Of a stretch of DNA of 64,000 nt, positions 50,325 to 59,513 are shown piece by piece. Position numbers and translations under genes: made by a program. The stretch is from Denitromonas sp. (lineage in GTDB: Bacteria; Pseudomonadota; Gammaproteobacteria; Burkholderiales; Rhodocyclaceae), in NCBI RefSeq assembly GCF_034676725.1, contig NZ_JAUCBR010000004.1, positions 2,061,501-2,125,500 on the forward strand, in the 5' to 3' direction. Every line of letters begins with the position of its first letter. Within the stretch, counting starts at the first letter, position 1. The notes below the pieces were generated by a model. It ran no database searches. It saw only the letters and a program-made list of their open reading frames with translations, and was not told the origin of the DNA.

Positions 50325-51244
50325 TGGCGCTGCTCCTGGCTGCGGAGGCGCGCCTCGAGCGTGGCGGCATCGGGCAGGTCGATCGACAGCGAGCGGGCGA
50401 CATGCGGGTTGATGCTGACGGAGAACTGCGCCGGGTAGCTTGCATTGGGCAAGGCTTGTCCGCTCAGGGCGAGGGCGGCCAGTTCGGCCGCTTGCTGGCC
50501 GATCTGCTCGGGGGTCGAATAGACCGCCATGATGGCCCCGGCGCGGACATAGGCGGGCGAGAAGCCGATGACGGGTGAACGGTGCCGGTAGGCGGTGAGC
50601 AGGACGTTCTGGATGGTGAAGTTGTTGAATACCTTGGTATCGGGCACGGCGAGCAGGACCGACGGCGTGGCCAGCACGCTTTGCAGGGCACTGAAAAGTG
50701 ACTGGTCGTCGGTGACTTCGGCCGTGCGGATCTTGAGCGCCAGGGCGGGCGCGGCGGCCGTGACCGCGCGGATGAAGTCGCCCGAGCTGCTGCCATGGAC
50801 GATGGCCACGCGCGACCACTCCGGCAGCGCAGTGCGGATCAGCGCCAGCTGGCGGGTGGCGGGCTGGTCGATGAACACGGCGGTGCGCTGGCTGCCCTCG
50901 GCCGCGGGCAGGTCGTTGTAGCTTTGTTCGGTGAGCAAGGTACAGATCAGCCGCTGGCCGGCGGCCCGTCGTGACATCTCGAGCGCGGCGCGTGTGCCGA
51001 TGGTGATCACCAAGTCGTCGGGCGCGGGCGTGTGGGGGTCGAACTGATCGACATCGGCGCGGATGGTGGGTACGGCGGGCAGGTTGGCCTGCAGGGTGTC
51101 GGTAATGGTGCTGGCGGTACGCTGATACGCGTCGGCGTCGCCGCTGAGCACCAGGTAGACGGAGGGCGACGCCATCACAGGCCCGGCCATGCAGCACAGC
51201 AGCATGGCAACAGCACGCAGAAGGCGGGCGCCTGGCAGTTTCAT
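50321..51244 (-). CDS. ABC-type substrate-binding-like periplasmic protein
   Basis: 307 residues. Signal peptide 1-25 (Arg7/Arg10, hydrophobic core, cleavage after 'GPVMA'). The rest follows the ABC_sub_bind fold: 'SPSVYLVLSGDADAYQRT', 'DDLVITIGTRAALEM' and 'VRAGAIMAVYSTPEQIGQQAAELA'. No permease or ATPase gene is near it. It lies between a TonB receptor and a membrane kinase and overlaps the kinase start, so it probably hands its ligand to the kinase sensor domain rather than to a transporter. Confidence 0.82.
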   Translation of the reverse strand: MKLPGARLLRAVAMLLCCMAGPVMASPSVYLVLSGDADAYQRTASTITDTLQANLPAVPTIRADVDQFDPHTPAPDDLVITIGTRAALEMSRRAAGQRLICTLLTEQSYNDLPAAEGSQRTAVFIDQPATRQLALIRTALPEWSRVAIVHGSSSGDFIRAVTAAAPALALKIRTAEVTDDQSLFSALQSVLATPSVLLAVPDTKVFNNFTIQNVLLTAYRHRSPVIGFSPAYVRAGAIMAVYSTPEQIGQQAAELAALALSGQALPNASYPAQFSVSINPHVARSLSIDLPDAATLEARLRSQEQRQ

Positions 51245-51251
51245 CGCTGGC

Positions 51252-53291
51252 TCAGTACTCCAGTCTCAGCGTTGCGTAGGCTTGTGTCGGGCGGGTGAGG
51301 GTGGGCAGGTAGTCGGCAATGTCGTCGGTGAAGCGCTCGACCCCGATCGCCAGCTCACCACGCACGCCCGCGGCGGCAAAGCGGCGGGCCAGACGGAGGT
51401 GCGTCTGTCGGTAGGGCTTGAGGCGGTACTTCTCCTGCGTGTACCACTGCATGCTGCCGACAAAGTGGTGCGAAACACTCATGTGCCATCCGGGGAAGAG
51501 TTCGGTGGCCGCAAACACGGAAAACTGTTCGTTGGGTGCGGTCCGGTCAGCAAACTCGTCGTTGCTGTTGATATCTAGAGAAGCATAATGCCCACCGATC
51601 CATGTGTCATGTGTCGGACGATATAGAGCGGTCAATTCTGCGCCACGAATTTTTGCGTAGCCGCCGTTGTAGTAGCGCGGGCTGTCGCCCTTCCACAGCG
51701 CGCCGGACAGAATCGGCCCCGTTGCGTTGGTGGTCGCCGTGTCCCGCCGCAGCATGTCCTCGATGCGCTCATCAAAAAGACGCAGGTCAATGTTGCTGCG
51801 TCCGCCCCACCACTCCTGGCGGAGCCCGATCTCGCGCGTGGTGACACGCTCGGGGCGCAGTCCGGGCGAGGGCTGAAAGCTCTGGCGAACCAGCTTGCCG
51901 GTACTGCTCTCGTAGAAGCGCAGGTCGGCCTGGCGTTCGAACGGCGTCAGATTGCGGTAGGCGCGGCTGACGGCGGCGCGCAGCGTGGTGTCGGGCAGGA
52001 CGTGGTAGTTGGCGGCCACGCGGGGCGACAGGCGCGGGCCGGTGTCATTGGTTTTCTCCAGCATGGCGCCGGCATTGAACGTCCACCGGGGGTTGGCCTG
52101 CCATTCCGTGTTGGCGAACAGCCGGGCGTGGCGGACGGTGATGTTGTCGTCGGTGTTGAACATCTGTGCCGAGGTGACGCGGTCTTCCCGCAGCCCGGCG
52201 CCCCAGGACAGGCGCAGGTCGCTGTGCGGGTGGAGCAAGTGCTCGAATTCGAGGTCGTCGCGCAGTGAACGTGTGGCGTAGTCCACATCGACGCCACCGT
52301 TGGGCGCGACGCCAAGCAAGGCCATTTGAAAGCTGGCGACGGGGGCCGGGATGCCTTGCTGGACAAGGAAAGTCAGAAAGGGAATGGTATAGGCGTCGAC
52401 GGCGCGCTCTTCCTGGTGGAAGTAGGTGGCCTTGATTTCGTCGCCCAGGCCGAGTTGCTTGCGCCAGCGGAGCTGGCCAAAGCCGGTGTAGTTGTCGATG
52501 CTGCGCGCCGGGTCGGTCACGTCGCTTGATCCGGTCCGGGCACGGCCATCGACGAAGCCCAGATGGAACTCCAGCTCCTGGTCGGGCGCCAGTTGCCAGT
52601 CGATGCGGGCGTCCACCCGCTGGTTGCGGTAGGTGTCGTCGACGGGGGCGAGGCCGTTGTCGCCCTGCCGGCCGACCGTCAGCCGCGCGGTGGCATCACC
52701 GATCTGCTGGCGGGTGGACAGCACGCGCTCCTGGATGCCGTTCTCGCCCTCGGTGATGCGCACGCGATACCGCGGGGTATCGGCGGCGGGGCGGGTGATG
52801 ATGTTGACCACGCCGAGGAAGGCATTGCTGCCATAGGCGGCGGCATTGGAGCCGCGGAAGACCTCGATGCGTTCGATGTCGTCGATGTCGACGCTGATCT
52901 TGGCCCATTCGATGCCGCTGATGAAATAGGGCGAGTAGGCCGAGCGCCCGTCAACGCGCACCAGCATGCGGCGGGGGGCGTCGTCGGACAGGCCGTGGTA
53001 GGTGGTCAGCGCTGTCGAGCCGTTCTTGCGGCCAACCTGAAAGCCGGGCACCCAGGTGAGCAGCTCGGCCACGTCGCGGGCGCCGGAGGCCCGGATCATG
53101 GCCCGGTCGATGACGGTGACGGCGCCGGGCGCATCCTTGAGCGGCTGAACCAGGCGGGCGGCCGAGAGCACCACCGGGATGTCGTCCAGAAAACTCATTT
53201 CGGTTGAAGCTGCATCGCTGCCCGCGTGGGCGGGAAGCGCGAGGCTCAAGGCCAAGAGGGCATAGCGTCTGGCAAGCGATTGGCTGGGCAT
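51252..53291 (-). CDS. TonB-dependent outer membrane receptor
   Basis: 679 residues from the ATG at 53291, which gives a signal peptide ending 'ALPAHAGS'; another in-frame ATG at 53402 would add 37 residues. The plug domain has 'DAPGAVTVIDRAMIRASGARDVAELLTWVPG' (near 45-75) and 'RIEVFRGSNAAAYGSNAFLGVVNIIT'. The 22-strand barrel ends in an aromatic residue (LRLEY) as outer membrane proteins do. It imports a scarce ligand with TonB energy. It is the first gene of a three-gene leftward operon with the periplasmic protein and the hybrid kinase, so ligand sensing is likely. No siderophore or vitamin B12 marks are visible. Confidence 0.92.
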   Translation of the reverse strand: MPSQSLARRYALLALSLALPAHAGSDAASTEMSFLDDIPVVLSAARLVQPLKDAPGAVTVIDRAMIRASGARDVAELLTWVPGFQVGRKNGSTALTTYHGLSDDAPRRMLVRVDGRSAYSPYFISGIEWAKISVDIDDIERIEVFRGSNAAAYGSNAFLGVVNIITRPAADTPRYRVRITEGENGIQERVLSTRQQIGDATARLTVGRQGDNGLAPVDDTYRNQRVDARIDWQLAPDQELEFHLGFVDGRARTGSSDVTDPARSIDNYTGFGQLRWRKQLGLGDEIKATYFHQEERAVDAYTIPFLTFLVQQGIPAPVASFQMALLGVAPNGGVDVDYATRSLRDDLEFEHLLHPHSDLRLSWGAGLREDRVTSAQMFNTDDNITVRHARLFANTEWQANPRWTFNAGAMLEKTNDTGPRLSPRVAANYHVLPDTTLRAAVSRAYRNLTPFERQADLRFYESSTGKLVRQSFQPSPGLRPERVTTREIGLRQEWWGGRSNIDLRLFDERIEDMLRRDTATTNATGPILSGALWKGDSPRYYNGGYAKIRGAELTALYRPTHDTWIGGHYASLDINSNDEFADRTAPNEQFSVFAATELFPGWHMSVSHHFVGSMQWYTQEKYRLKPYRQTHLRLARRFAAAGVRGELAIGVERFTDDIADYLPTLTRPTQAYATLRLEY

Positions 53292-53593
53292 GGCGTCGGG
53301 GACGGCGCCTTGCCCGCCCGGGGCAAGCGAGAACCGTCCGTCAGGGTCAAAGATGGCGTCATTGTCACCGGATTGCCAGGCCTCGCATAGGAGGGATTTC
53401 ATGCGGTGCCGACGATCACGGGATGGGGCAGAATAGGCGCTGGACCGGGGTGCCTGGCGACGAACGTGCATGCCCGGCGCGCGGGGAGGCATGCTATCCT
53501 TTCGGAATGTACTGTATCGTGCGGCCTGGGTGCTGCGCGGGGGATGATGCGGCGTGCCTGCGCCGGATCGGCCGCAACTGTGGAGAAGTGTGC
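53292..53593. promoter_or_regulatory. Divergent promoter region, TonB receptor / response regulator
   Basis: About 300 bases. Near the right side is an AT-richer stretch around 53490-53520 with TACTGTAT-like sequence that could be a -10 region for the response regulator. The left part can be read as an extension of the receptor gene to an ATG at 53402. No B12 or other riboswitch consensus was recognised. Confidence 0.4.
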
Positions 53594-54226
53594 GTGACGA
53601 AGATTTTGGTGGTTGAAGATCACGTTCTGGTGCGTGAGGCCATGTCCCAGACGTTGATGCGACTGGAAGAGGGCGTGCAGTGCACCGGGTTCAAGGCGGC
53701 GGACGAGGCTCTGGCGGAGCTCGAGCGCGATCCCGAATGGGATCTGGCCGTCATCGACCTGATGTTGCCGGACATGAACGGCTTCTCCTTGCTGGCGATC
53801 CTGGCCAAGCGTTTTCCTGACCTCCCGGCCATCGTCGTCTCGGCGCTGGACGACGGAGCATCGATTCAGCGGGCGCTGAAGGCGGGTGCGTCGGGTTTCG
53901 TGCCCAAGTCCTGCTCGAGCGACGAGTTGCTCGAGGCCATCCGGATCGTCCTCGGTGGTGGTGTGTATACGCCGAAGGAGGACGGCTCTGGCGCCGCGCG
54001 GCGTCGCAGTGGCGCGCCGGTGCAGGATCGCTTCGGGCTGACCACGGCGCAGACCCGCGTCATGGAGTTGCTCGCCCAGGGGCGCACCAATCGCGAGATT
54101 GCCGAACTGCTCGGTTTATCCGAAGGGACGGTGAAGGTGCACATGTCGGCCATCTTCCGTGCCCTGAACGTGACCAATCGCGCCCAGGCGGTGCTGGTCA
54201 TCACGCGTCACGGGTCGCGCGTCTGA
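53594..54226 (+). CDS. NarL/LuxR-family response regulator
   Basis: 210 residues from a GTG start at 53594, favoured by TGGAGAAG just upstream and by the 'TKILVVEDH' strand beginning at once. The receiver has the acidic pair Glu8-Asp9, phospho-acceptor Asp55 in 'LAVIDLMLPD' and Lys near 105. The output domain is LuxR-type: 'LTTAQTRVMELLAQGRTNREIAELLGLSEGTVKVHMSAI'-like, residues about 145-190. It is divergent from the TonB/binding protein/kinase operon and is probably the kinase's target and the controller of that operon. Confidence 0.93.
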   Translation: MTKILVVEDHVLVREAMSQTLMRLEEGVQCTGFKAADEALAELERDPEWDLAVIDLMLPDMNGFSLLAILAKRFPDLPAIVVSALDDGASIQRALKAGASGFVPKSCSSDELLEAIRIVLGGGVYTPKEDGSGAARRRSGAPVQDRFGLTTAQTRVMELLAQGRTNREIAELLGLSEGTVKVHMSAIFRALNVTNRAQAVLVITRHGSRV

Positions 54227-54265
54227 CCGGTCGGTCGCTCGCCCCGGCCAGGCGCCAGGGCGTGG

Positions 54266-54970
54266 TCAGCGCGAGTGGCCGTTGGCGTAGTGGGGCAGGT
54301 TGCCCGCCATGCCGGCGTCGCCGTCAGCGTCGACCACCTCTTCCTCGGGATCTTTCGTATCCCGGTACTCGATTTCCAGCACATCCAGCATCTGCCGCGC
54401 AATGCCCCGGCAGGCGTTGGCCAGCGGCGTCGGCAACTGGTCCGGCACTTCGCGCTGCAGCAGCAGTTTGGTCGACGACAGCCCGTTGACCGGCCGCAGG
54501 ATGCGGTGGCGGTAGGCGCTCATCCATTGGCCGACGCTGCGATCGGCGGCTTCGCGCGCCCACGGGTTGGTCGGCCACTGCGAGGGCAGCGCATACGCGC
54601 GGGGGAAGCGTTCGAGGTCGGCCAGCACGGTGCGGATGTCTTCATGCGATTCGCGGAACGGCAGCAGGATGATGTCAGCCAGGGCGTAGAGACGCCGGTC
54701 GACCTCGGGGCGGTTGCCGCCGCCATCGATCACGCCCAGCCAGCCATCCATGGTGCGCAGCTTGTCCACCACCTTGGTGAGGCTCTCGGGGGTGCGCGCG
54801 TCAGCCGTGACATAGCGTCGGCCGTTGGGGGCGAGGGGTTCGCGGGAGGTGTCGGTGAGTACGCACGCCGAGCGCTGCCCGAGGAGGCCGAGCCCCTGGC
54901 AGAGCATGTGCGAGAGGGTGGTCTTGCCGGTGCCACCCTTGTTCCCGATCACGCAGATGATGTCAGCCAT
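54266..54970 (-). CDS. ParA/MinD-like ATPase (solo)
   Basis: 234 residues. The deviant Walker A motif is 'GNKGGTGKTT' (Lys11 and Lys16), followed by 'LGVIDGGGNRPEV' as the switch region and 'DIILLPFRESHEDI' as the third block. This is the SIMIBI fold used for plasmid or chromosome partition and for positioning protein clusters. No ParB gene or parS-like repeats are nearby, so a partition role is doubtful. The last 30 residues are acidic and Gly-rich. It could position a polymer, granule or signalling cluster. Confidence 0.82.
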   Translation of the reverse strand: MADIICVIGNKGGTGKTTLSHMLCQGLGLLGQRSACVLTDTSREPLAPNGRRYVTADARTPESLTKVVDKLRTMDGWLGVIDGGGNRPEVDRRLYALADIILLPFRESHEDIRTVLADLERFPRAYALPSQWPTNPWAREAADRSVGQWMSAYRHRILRPVNGLSSTKLLLQREVPDQLPTPLANACRGIARQMLDVLEIEYRDTKDPEEEVVDADGDAGMAGNLPHYANGHSR

Positions 54971-55056
54971 GACGGTAATTCCGATGCGCGGCCGATGCCG
55001 CATGATCGAATTATCGGCGGCCGGTGGCCATTGCCGCTGGCGGAACTGACCGGTTT

Positions 55057-55812
55057 TTATCCCTTTATTGGCGCTTTGCGTTTCGCCGTCGGCGAATAGA
55101 CGTAGAGTTCTCGCCCCCCGGCGTCGTTCGCGGGGACCACGAAGTCGGGCTGTGCGCCGGGCACGGCGAAACTGTTGCTGACCAAGCGGGCGTCGGCGCG
55201 CATTTCGCGTTGCGCCTTGGCCCACACCTCAGGCATCGGCACGGGCGAGAGAAAGGTATAGATCAGGTCGTAGGCGCCCCAGTCCTCGGCCCAGAAGTCC
55301 CCCCGTTGCCAGTCGACATTGGGGGCGCGCGCTGCCAGCAGGCGTCCGATCAGCCAGGGGCCGGGGGCCGCCTCGATGCCGACGAAGTGGCAGTCGGGGC
55401 GTGCCGCCGCCAGGGGCCGCAGCAGCGACCCCGTGCCGGCGCCGGCATCGAGCACTCGGGCCGGGCGGCGGGGGAGCAGGTCGAGCACGGCGCGCGCGGT
55501 GGGCGCATTGGTCAGGAACAGCGGTACCTGGGTGCGGAAGCTGGTCCAGTAAAACAGCGCGAGCACCGCAAATGCGGCCAGATACCAGCCGGCCGAGATG
55601 CCGAGTTGACTGGCGGCCCACACCAGGGGCGTAAAGCCCAGGTGAATGACATGCCACCAGCGTGCCGAGTGCAATGCGCGGCTGGCCAGCGCGGCGAGCG
55701 CGCCCTGGCCGATGGCCAGCGCCAGGCCGGTCAGCGGTGCGCCGAGCTTGAGTGCGGCGAAGATCAGGGCCCAGCCGAGCAGTTGGGCCAGCACGAATCG
55801 GATCAGTGGCAT
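55057..55812 (-). CDS. Membrane-anchored SAM-dependent methyltransferase
   Basis: 251 residues. Residues 1-92 hold three to four hydrophobic helices, unusual for this class. Residues about 105-235 form a class I methyltransferase domain with SAM-binding 'VLDAGAGTGSLLRPL', 'HFVGIEAAPG' and 'VDWQRGDFWAEDWGAYDLIYTFLSP'. It should methylate a lipid or membrane-linked substrate. It lies between the ParA-like gene and the oxidoreductase, but neither suggests a substrate. Confidence 0.82.
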   Translation of the reverse strand: MPLIRFVLAQLLGWALIFAALKLGAPLTGLALAIGQGALAALASRALHSARWWHVIHLGFTPLVWAASQLGISAGWYLAAFAVLALFYWTSFRTQVPLFLTNAPTARAVLDLLPRRPARVLDAGAGTGSLLRPLAAARPDCHFVGIEAAPGPWLIGRLLAARAPNVDWQRGDFWAEDWGAYDLIYTFLSPVPMPEVWAKAQREMRADARLVSNSFAVPGAQPDFVVPANDAGGRELYVYSPTAKRKAPIKG

Positions 55813-55939
55813 GAGGGAGGGGCGGCAGCGAGCATGGACGCATCATAGCCGGCCATCGCCGGGGGCAAGGCGAGATCTGGGCGCAAAAGCCGGGGTATTT
55901 CGGCGGGGGCTGCCGCCCCTGCCAGTGCCCGCCCGGACG

Positions 55940-55978
55940 GGGAGAAGCCATCGACCGTGCGGCTCGATGGCTTCTCCC
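55940..55978 (-). terminator. 15-bp perfect hairpin after the indolepyruvate oxidoreductase gene
   Basis: GGGAGAAGCCATCGA at 55940-55954 pairs perfectly with 55964-55978 around a 9-base loop. It starts four bases beyond the stop of the leftward gene. No T-run follows, so it may act with Rho or protect the mRNA end. Confidence 0.75.
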
Positions 55979-55982
55979 GTTG

Positions 55983-58900
55983 TCAGGCGGCCTGGGCTGC
56001 CGTTGGCGTCGGCGCGCGCCAGCGCGCCAGCAACGCCTGCCGCTGGGTTTCGGCCGCCGCCATGTTGCGCGCCTTGACATGGCCAAAGCCGCGAATGCCC
56101 TCGGGAATGCGCGCGATCTCGACGGCCTGCTTGTGGCGCAGGAAGCTGAGCGAGTCGAGCAACTCGCCGATGTCTTGCTCGTATTGCTGGATCAAGGCGC
56201 GCTCGGCCCGGCGCTCCTCGGTGTGGGCGAAGATGTCCCATCGGGTGCCGCGCAGGCCCTTGAGGCGGGCGAGGAGGCGGAACACCCGTTTCATGCCTTC
56301 GCCGTAGATGCGCTTGGCGATGCGCCCGGTGACGGGGTCGGGGCGTGACAGGAAGGGTGGCGCGAGGTGGAACCTGACCTCGAAATCGCCTTCGAAGGCG
56401 TCGTCGAGTTGCGACCAGAAGGCTGGGTCGCTGTAGAGCCGGCCAACCTCGTACTCATCCTTGTAGGCGAGCAGCTTGAAGTAGTTGTGCGCCACCGCCT
56501 CGGCCAGTCGCGTCATGCCCAGCGGCGCCTCGGCGGCGCGCACGCGTTCGACCAGCAGCTGGTAGCGGCGGGCATAGGCGGCGTCCTGGTAGTCGGTGAG
56601 ATAGCGCATGCGCCGCGCGATGATCTCGTCCAGCCCCGGCGGGTGCAGGGGCTCGGCGCGCGGCGGGCGGGCGATGCGGGTGACCGCGGCGAGGTCGCAG
56701 GCGGCGCGCCGTCCCCACAGGAAGGCCTGCTTGTTCATGGGCACGGCCGTGCCGTTGAGCTCGATGGCCTTCATCAGGCCGGCGTGGCTGACCGGCACCA
56801 TGCCCTTTTGCCAGGCGTAGCCGAGCAGGAACAGGTTGGTGGCGATGGCGTCGCCCATCAAGGTGGTGGCCAGGGCCTGGGCATCGAGGAAATCCGCGTT
56901 GTCGGGGCCGACCGCGTCGCGCACGGTGCGCTCCATGGTGTCGAGCGGAAACTGCCAGTCCGGGTTCTTGGTGAAGTCCGAGGTGGGCGTCTCGGCGCTG
57001 TTGATGACCGCGCGGGTGCGCCCGGCGGCCATCTTGGCCAGGGCCTCGACGCTGGCCGAGACCACCACGTCGCCACCGATCACCGCATCGGCCTCGCCAG
57101 CGGCGATGCGCACGGCGTGCAGGGCGTCGGGCTGGTCAGCGACGCGGATGTGGCTGAACACCGAACCGCCTTTCTGCGCCAGGCCGGTCATGTCGAGCAC
57201 CGTGACGCCCTTGCCGTCGAGGTGGGCGCCCATGCCAATCAGCGCGCCGATGGTGACCACCCCGGTGCCGCCGACGCCGGTGACCATGATGCCAAAGGGT
57301 TTGCGGGTGTCGGGCAGGCTCGGCTCGGGCAGTTCGGGAAAGCGCTCGCCCGCGTCGGCGATCGCCCGCCCCTTGCGCGGCGCGCCGCCTTCGATGGTGA
57401 CGAAGCTGGGACAGAAGCCATTGAGGCAGGAATAGTCCTTGTTGCAGGAGGACTGGTCGATCTGGCGCTTGCGGCCGAACTCGGTTTCGACGGGCAGGAT
57501 GGACATGCAGTTGCTGGCCACGCCGCAATCACCGCAGCCTTCGCACACCGCCTCGTTGATGAACACCCGGCGTGCCGGGTCGGGGTAGAGCCCGCGCTTG
57601 CGCCGGCGGCGTTTTTCGGCCGCACAGGTCTGATCGTAGATCAGCGCGGTGACACCGCCCGAGGCGCGCAGCTCGCGCTGGACGGCATCGAGCTCGTCGC
57701 GGTGGCGCACCGGGATGTGCGGGATGTCGGACGGGCCGTAGGCGCGATCGGTGCCGTCGGTGACGATCACGATGTTGTGCACGCCTTCGGCCTGCAGCTG
57801 CTGCACGATGATCGGCACCGACAGGTGACCGTCGTGCGGCTGGCCGCCGGTCATGGCCACCGCGTCGTTGTAGAGAATCTTGTAGGTGATGTTGACGCCG
57901 GCCGACACCGCCTGCCGGATCGCCAGCAGGCCCGAGTGGAAGTAGGTGCCATCGCCCAGATTGGCGAAGATGTGCTTCTCGCGGGTGAATGGCGACTGGC
58001 CGACCCAGGGAACGCCCTCGCCGCCCATCTGGGTGAAGGTGCCGGTGCGCCGCTCGGGCATCCAGGTGACCATGTAATGGCAGCCGATGCCGGCCAGCGC
58101 ACGGCTGCCTTCGGGCACATGGGTGGAGGTGTTGTGCGGGCAGCCGGAACAGAAGGTGGGCACGCGGTCGATGGAGAACACGCGTTTTTCGAGCGCGGTC
58201 TCCTTGGCCTCAAGAAAGGCCAGCCGGGCCTGGATGCGGTCGGAGGTGAAGAAGCGCGCGATGCGGTCGGCGATGACCCGGGCGATCATGGCCGGGGTCA
58301 GCTCGCCGGCGGCCGGCAGCAGCCACTTGCCGTGGTCCACCTTGCCGTCGCCCTTGGGCAGCAGCGCCCATTCGCCCTTTTCATCGAACTTGCCGATGAC
58401 GCGCGGGCGCACGTCCTCGCGCCAGTTGTAGAGTTCTTCCTTGAGCTGGTATTCGAGCAGCTGGCGCTTCTCCTCGACCACCAGGATCTCCTCCAGGCCC
58501 TCGGCAAAGTGGCGCACGCCGACCGACTCCAGCGGCCAGACCATGCCGATCTTGTAGAGGCGGATGCCGATCTCGGCGGCCAGCGCGTCGTCGATGCCCA
58601 GGTCGTCGAAGGCCTGGCGGACGTCGAGGTAGCTCTTGCCGGAGGTGATGATGCCGAGCCTGGGGGCGGGCGAATCGATGACGATCTGGTTGAGGCCGTT
58701 GGCGCGGCAATAGGCCAGCGCCGCGTACAGCTTGTAGTTGAGCAGGCGCTTTTCCTGCACCAGCGGCGGGTCGGGCCAGCGGATGTTCAGCCCGTCGGCG
58801 GGGACCGCGAAATCCTCCGGGATCTGCACCTGTACCCGGTTGGGATCGACATCCACCGAGGCCGAGGTCTCGACGGTGTCGGCCAGCGCCTTGAAGGCCG

Positions 58901-59513
58901 CCCAGCAGCCCGAATAGCGCGACAGCGCGTAGCCATGCACGCCAAAGTCGATGTACTCCTGCACGCCGGCGGGCGCGAGCACCGGCATCATCATCGACTT
59001 GAAGAAATGGTCGGTCTGGTGCGGGAAGGTGGATGACTTGGCGGCGTGGTCGTCGCCGGCTACCACCACCACACCGCCGAATTTCGAGCTGCCGGCGGCG
59101 TTGCCATGGCGGAACACGTCGCCGCTGCGGTCAACGCCCGGCCCCTTGCCGTACCACAGCGCAAACACGCCGTCGTACTCGGCCTCGGGCGAGAGATTGA
59201 CCTGTTGCGAGCCCCACACCGCAGTCGCGGCGAGATCCTCGTTGATACCGGGCTGGAAAACGATGTTGCGCTGTTTGAGATGCGGGCGCGCCTTCCACAG
59301 CGTCTGGTCCAGCCCGCCAAGCGGCGAGCCGCGATAGCCCGACACGAAACCGGCCGTGTTCAGCCCGGCGGCCTGGTCGCGCTCCTGTTGGATCAGCAAC
59401 AGCCGCACCAGCGCCTGGTAGCCGGTGAGATACACCCGGCCGCGGTGCAAGGTGTATTTGTCGTCGAGGGTGACGTCGCGCGGCGGCGCGGAGACAAGTG
59501 CACTTTCGGCCAT
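55983..59513 (-). CDS. Indolepyruvate:ferredoxin oxidoreductase, fused large form
   Basis: 1176 residues. The N-terminal two thirds resemble the alpha subunit: 'YQALVRLLLIQQERDQAAGLNTAGFVSGYRGSPLGG' near the start and the thiamine diphosphate site 'GDGTYFHSGLLAIRQ' near residue 521. A ferredoxin-like Cys cluster 'CEGCGDCGVASNC' lies near 655-670. The last third is the gamma-type domain with 'GVGGTGVVTIGALIGMG' near 755. It decarboxylates aryl-pyruvates (from Trp, Phe or Tyr) to aryl-acetyl-CoA and passes electrons to an acceptor. ATG at 59513 has GAGGAG upstream. It is divergent from an Lrp regulator, which probably controls it. Confidence 0.93.
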   Translation of the reverse strand: MAESALVSAPPRDVTLDDKYTLHRGRVYLTGYQALVRLLLIQQERDQAAGLNTAGFVSGYRGSPLGGLDQTLWKARPHLKQRNIVFQPGINEDLAATAVWGSQQVNLSPEAEYDGVFALWYGKGPGVDRSGDVFRHGNAAGSSKFGGVVVVAGDDHAAKSSTFPHQTDHFFKSMMMPVLAPAGVQEYIDFGVHGYALSRYSGCWAAFKALADTVETSASVDVDPNRVQVQIPEDFAVPADGLNIRWPDPPLVQEKRLLNYKLYAALAYCRANGLNQIVIDSPAPRLGIITSGKSYLDVRQAFDDLGIDDALAAEIGIRLYKIGMVWPLESVGVRHFAEGLEEILVVEEKRQLLEYQLKEELYNWREDVRPRVIGKFDEKGEWALLPKGDGKVDHGKWLLPAAGELTPAMIARVIADRIARFFTSDRIQARLAFLEAKETALEKRVFSIDRVPTFCSGCPHNTSTHVPEGSRALAGIGCHYMVTWMPERRTGTFTQMGGEGVPWVGQSPFTREKHIFANLGDGTYFHSGLLAIRQAVSAGVNITYKILYNDAVAMTGGQPHDGHLSVPIIVQQLQAEGVHNIVIVTDGTDRAYGPSDIPHIPVRHRDELDAVQRELRASGGVTALIYDQTCAAEKRRRRKRGLYPDPARRVFINEAVCEGCGDCGVASNCMSILPVETEFGRKRQIDQSSCNKDYSCLNGFCPSFVTIEGGAPRKGRAIADAGERFPELPEPSLPDTRKPFGIMVTGVGGTGVVTIGALIGMGAHLDGKGVTVLDMTGLAQKGGSVFSHIRVADQPDALHAVRIAAGEADAVIGGDVVVSASVEALAKMAAGRTRAVINSAETPTSDFTKNPDWQFPLDTMERTVRDAVGPDNADFLDAQALATTLMGDAIATNLFLLGYAWQKGMVPVSHAGLMKAIELNGTAVPMNKQAFLWGRRAACDLAAVTRIARPPRAEPLHPPGLDEIIARRMRYLTDYQDAAYARRYQLLVERVRAAEAPLGMTRLAEAVAHNYFKLLAYKDEYEVGRLYSDPAFWSQLDDAFEGDFEVRFHLAPPFLSRPDPVTGRIAKRIYGEGMKRVFRLLARLKGLRGTRWDIFAHTEERRAERALIQQYEQDIGELLDSLSFLRHKQAVEIARIPEGIRGFGHVKARNMAAAETQRQALLARWRAPTPTAAQAA

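Noticed and set aside
53292..53593. B12 or other riboswitch before the TonB receptor
   Set aside because: No B12-box or other conserved riboswitch core could be found by reading; a covariance search would be needed to change this view.
54266..54970. Plasmid or chromosome partition locus
   Set aside because: No ParB, no iterated binding repeats and no replication gene are seen around the ParA-like gene.
56367..59036. An 889-codon plus-strand frame inside the indolepyruvate oxidoreductase gene
   Set aside because: The opposite strand encodes a complete enzyme with TPP and Fe-S motifs. The plus frame has no ribosome site or recognisable domain.
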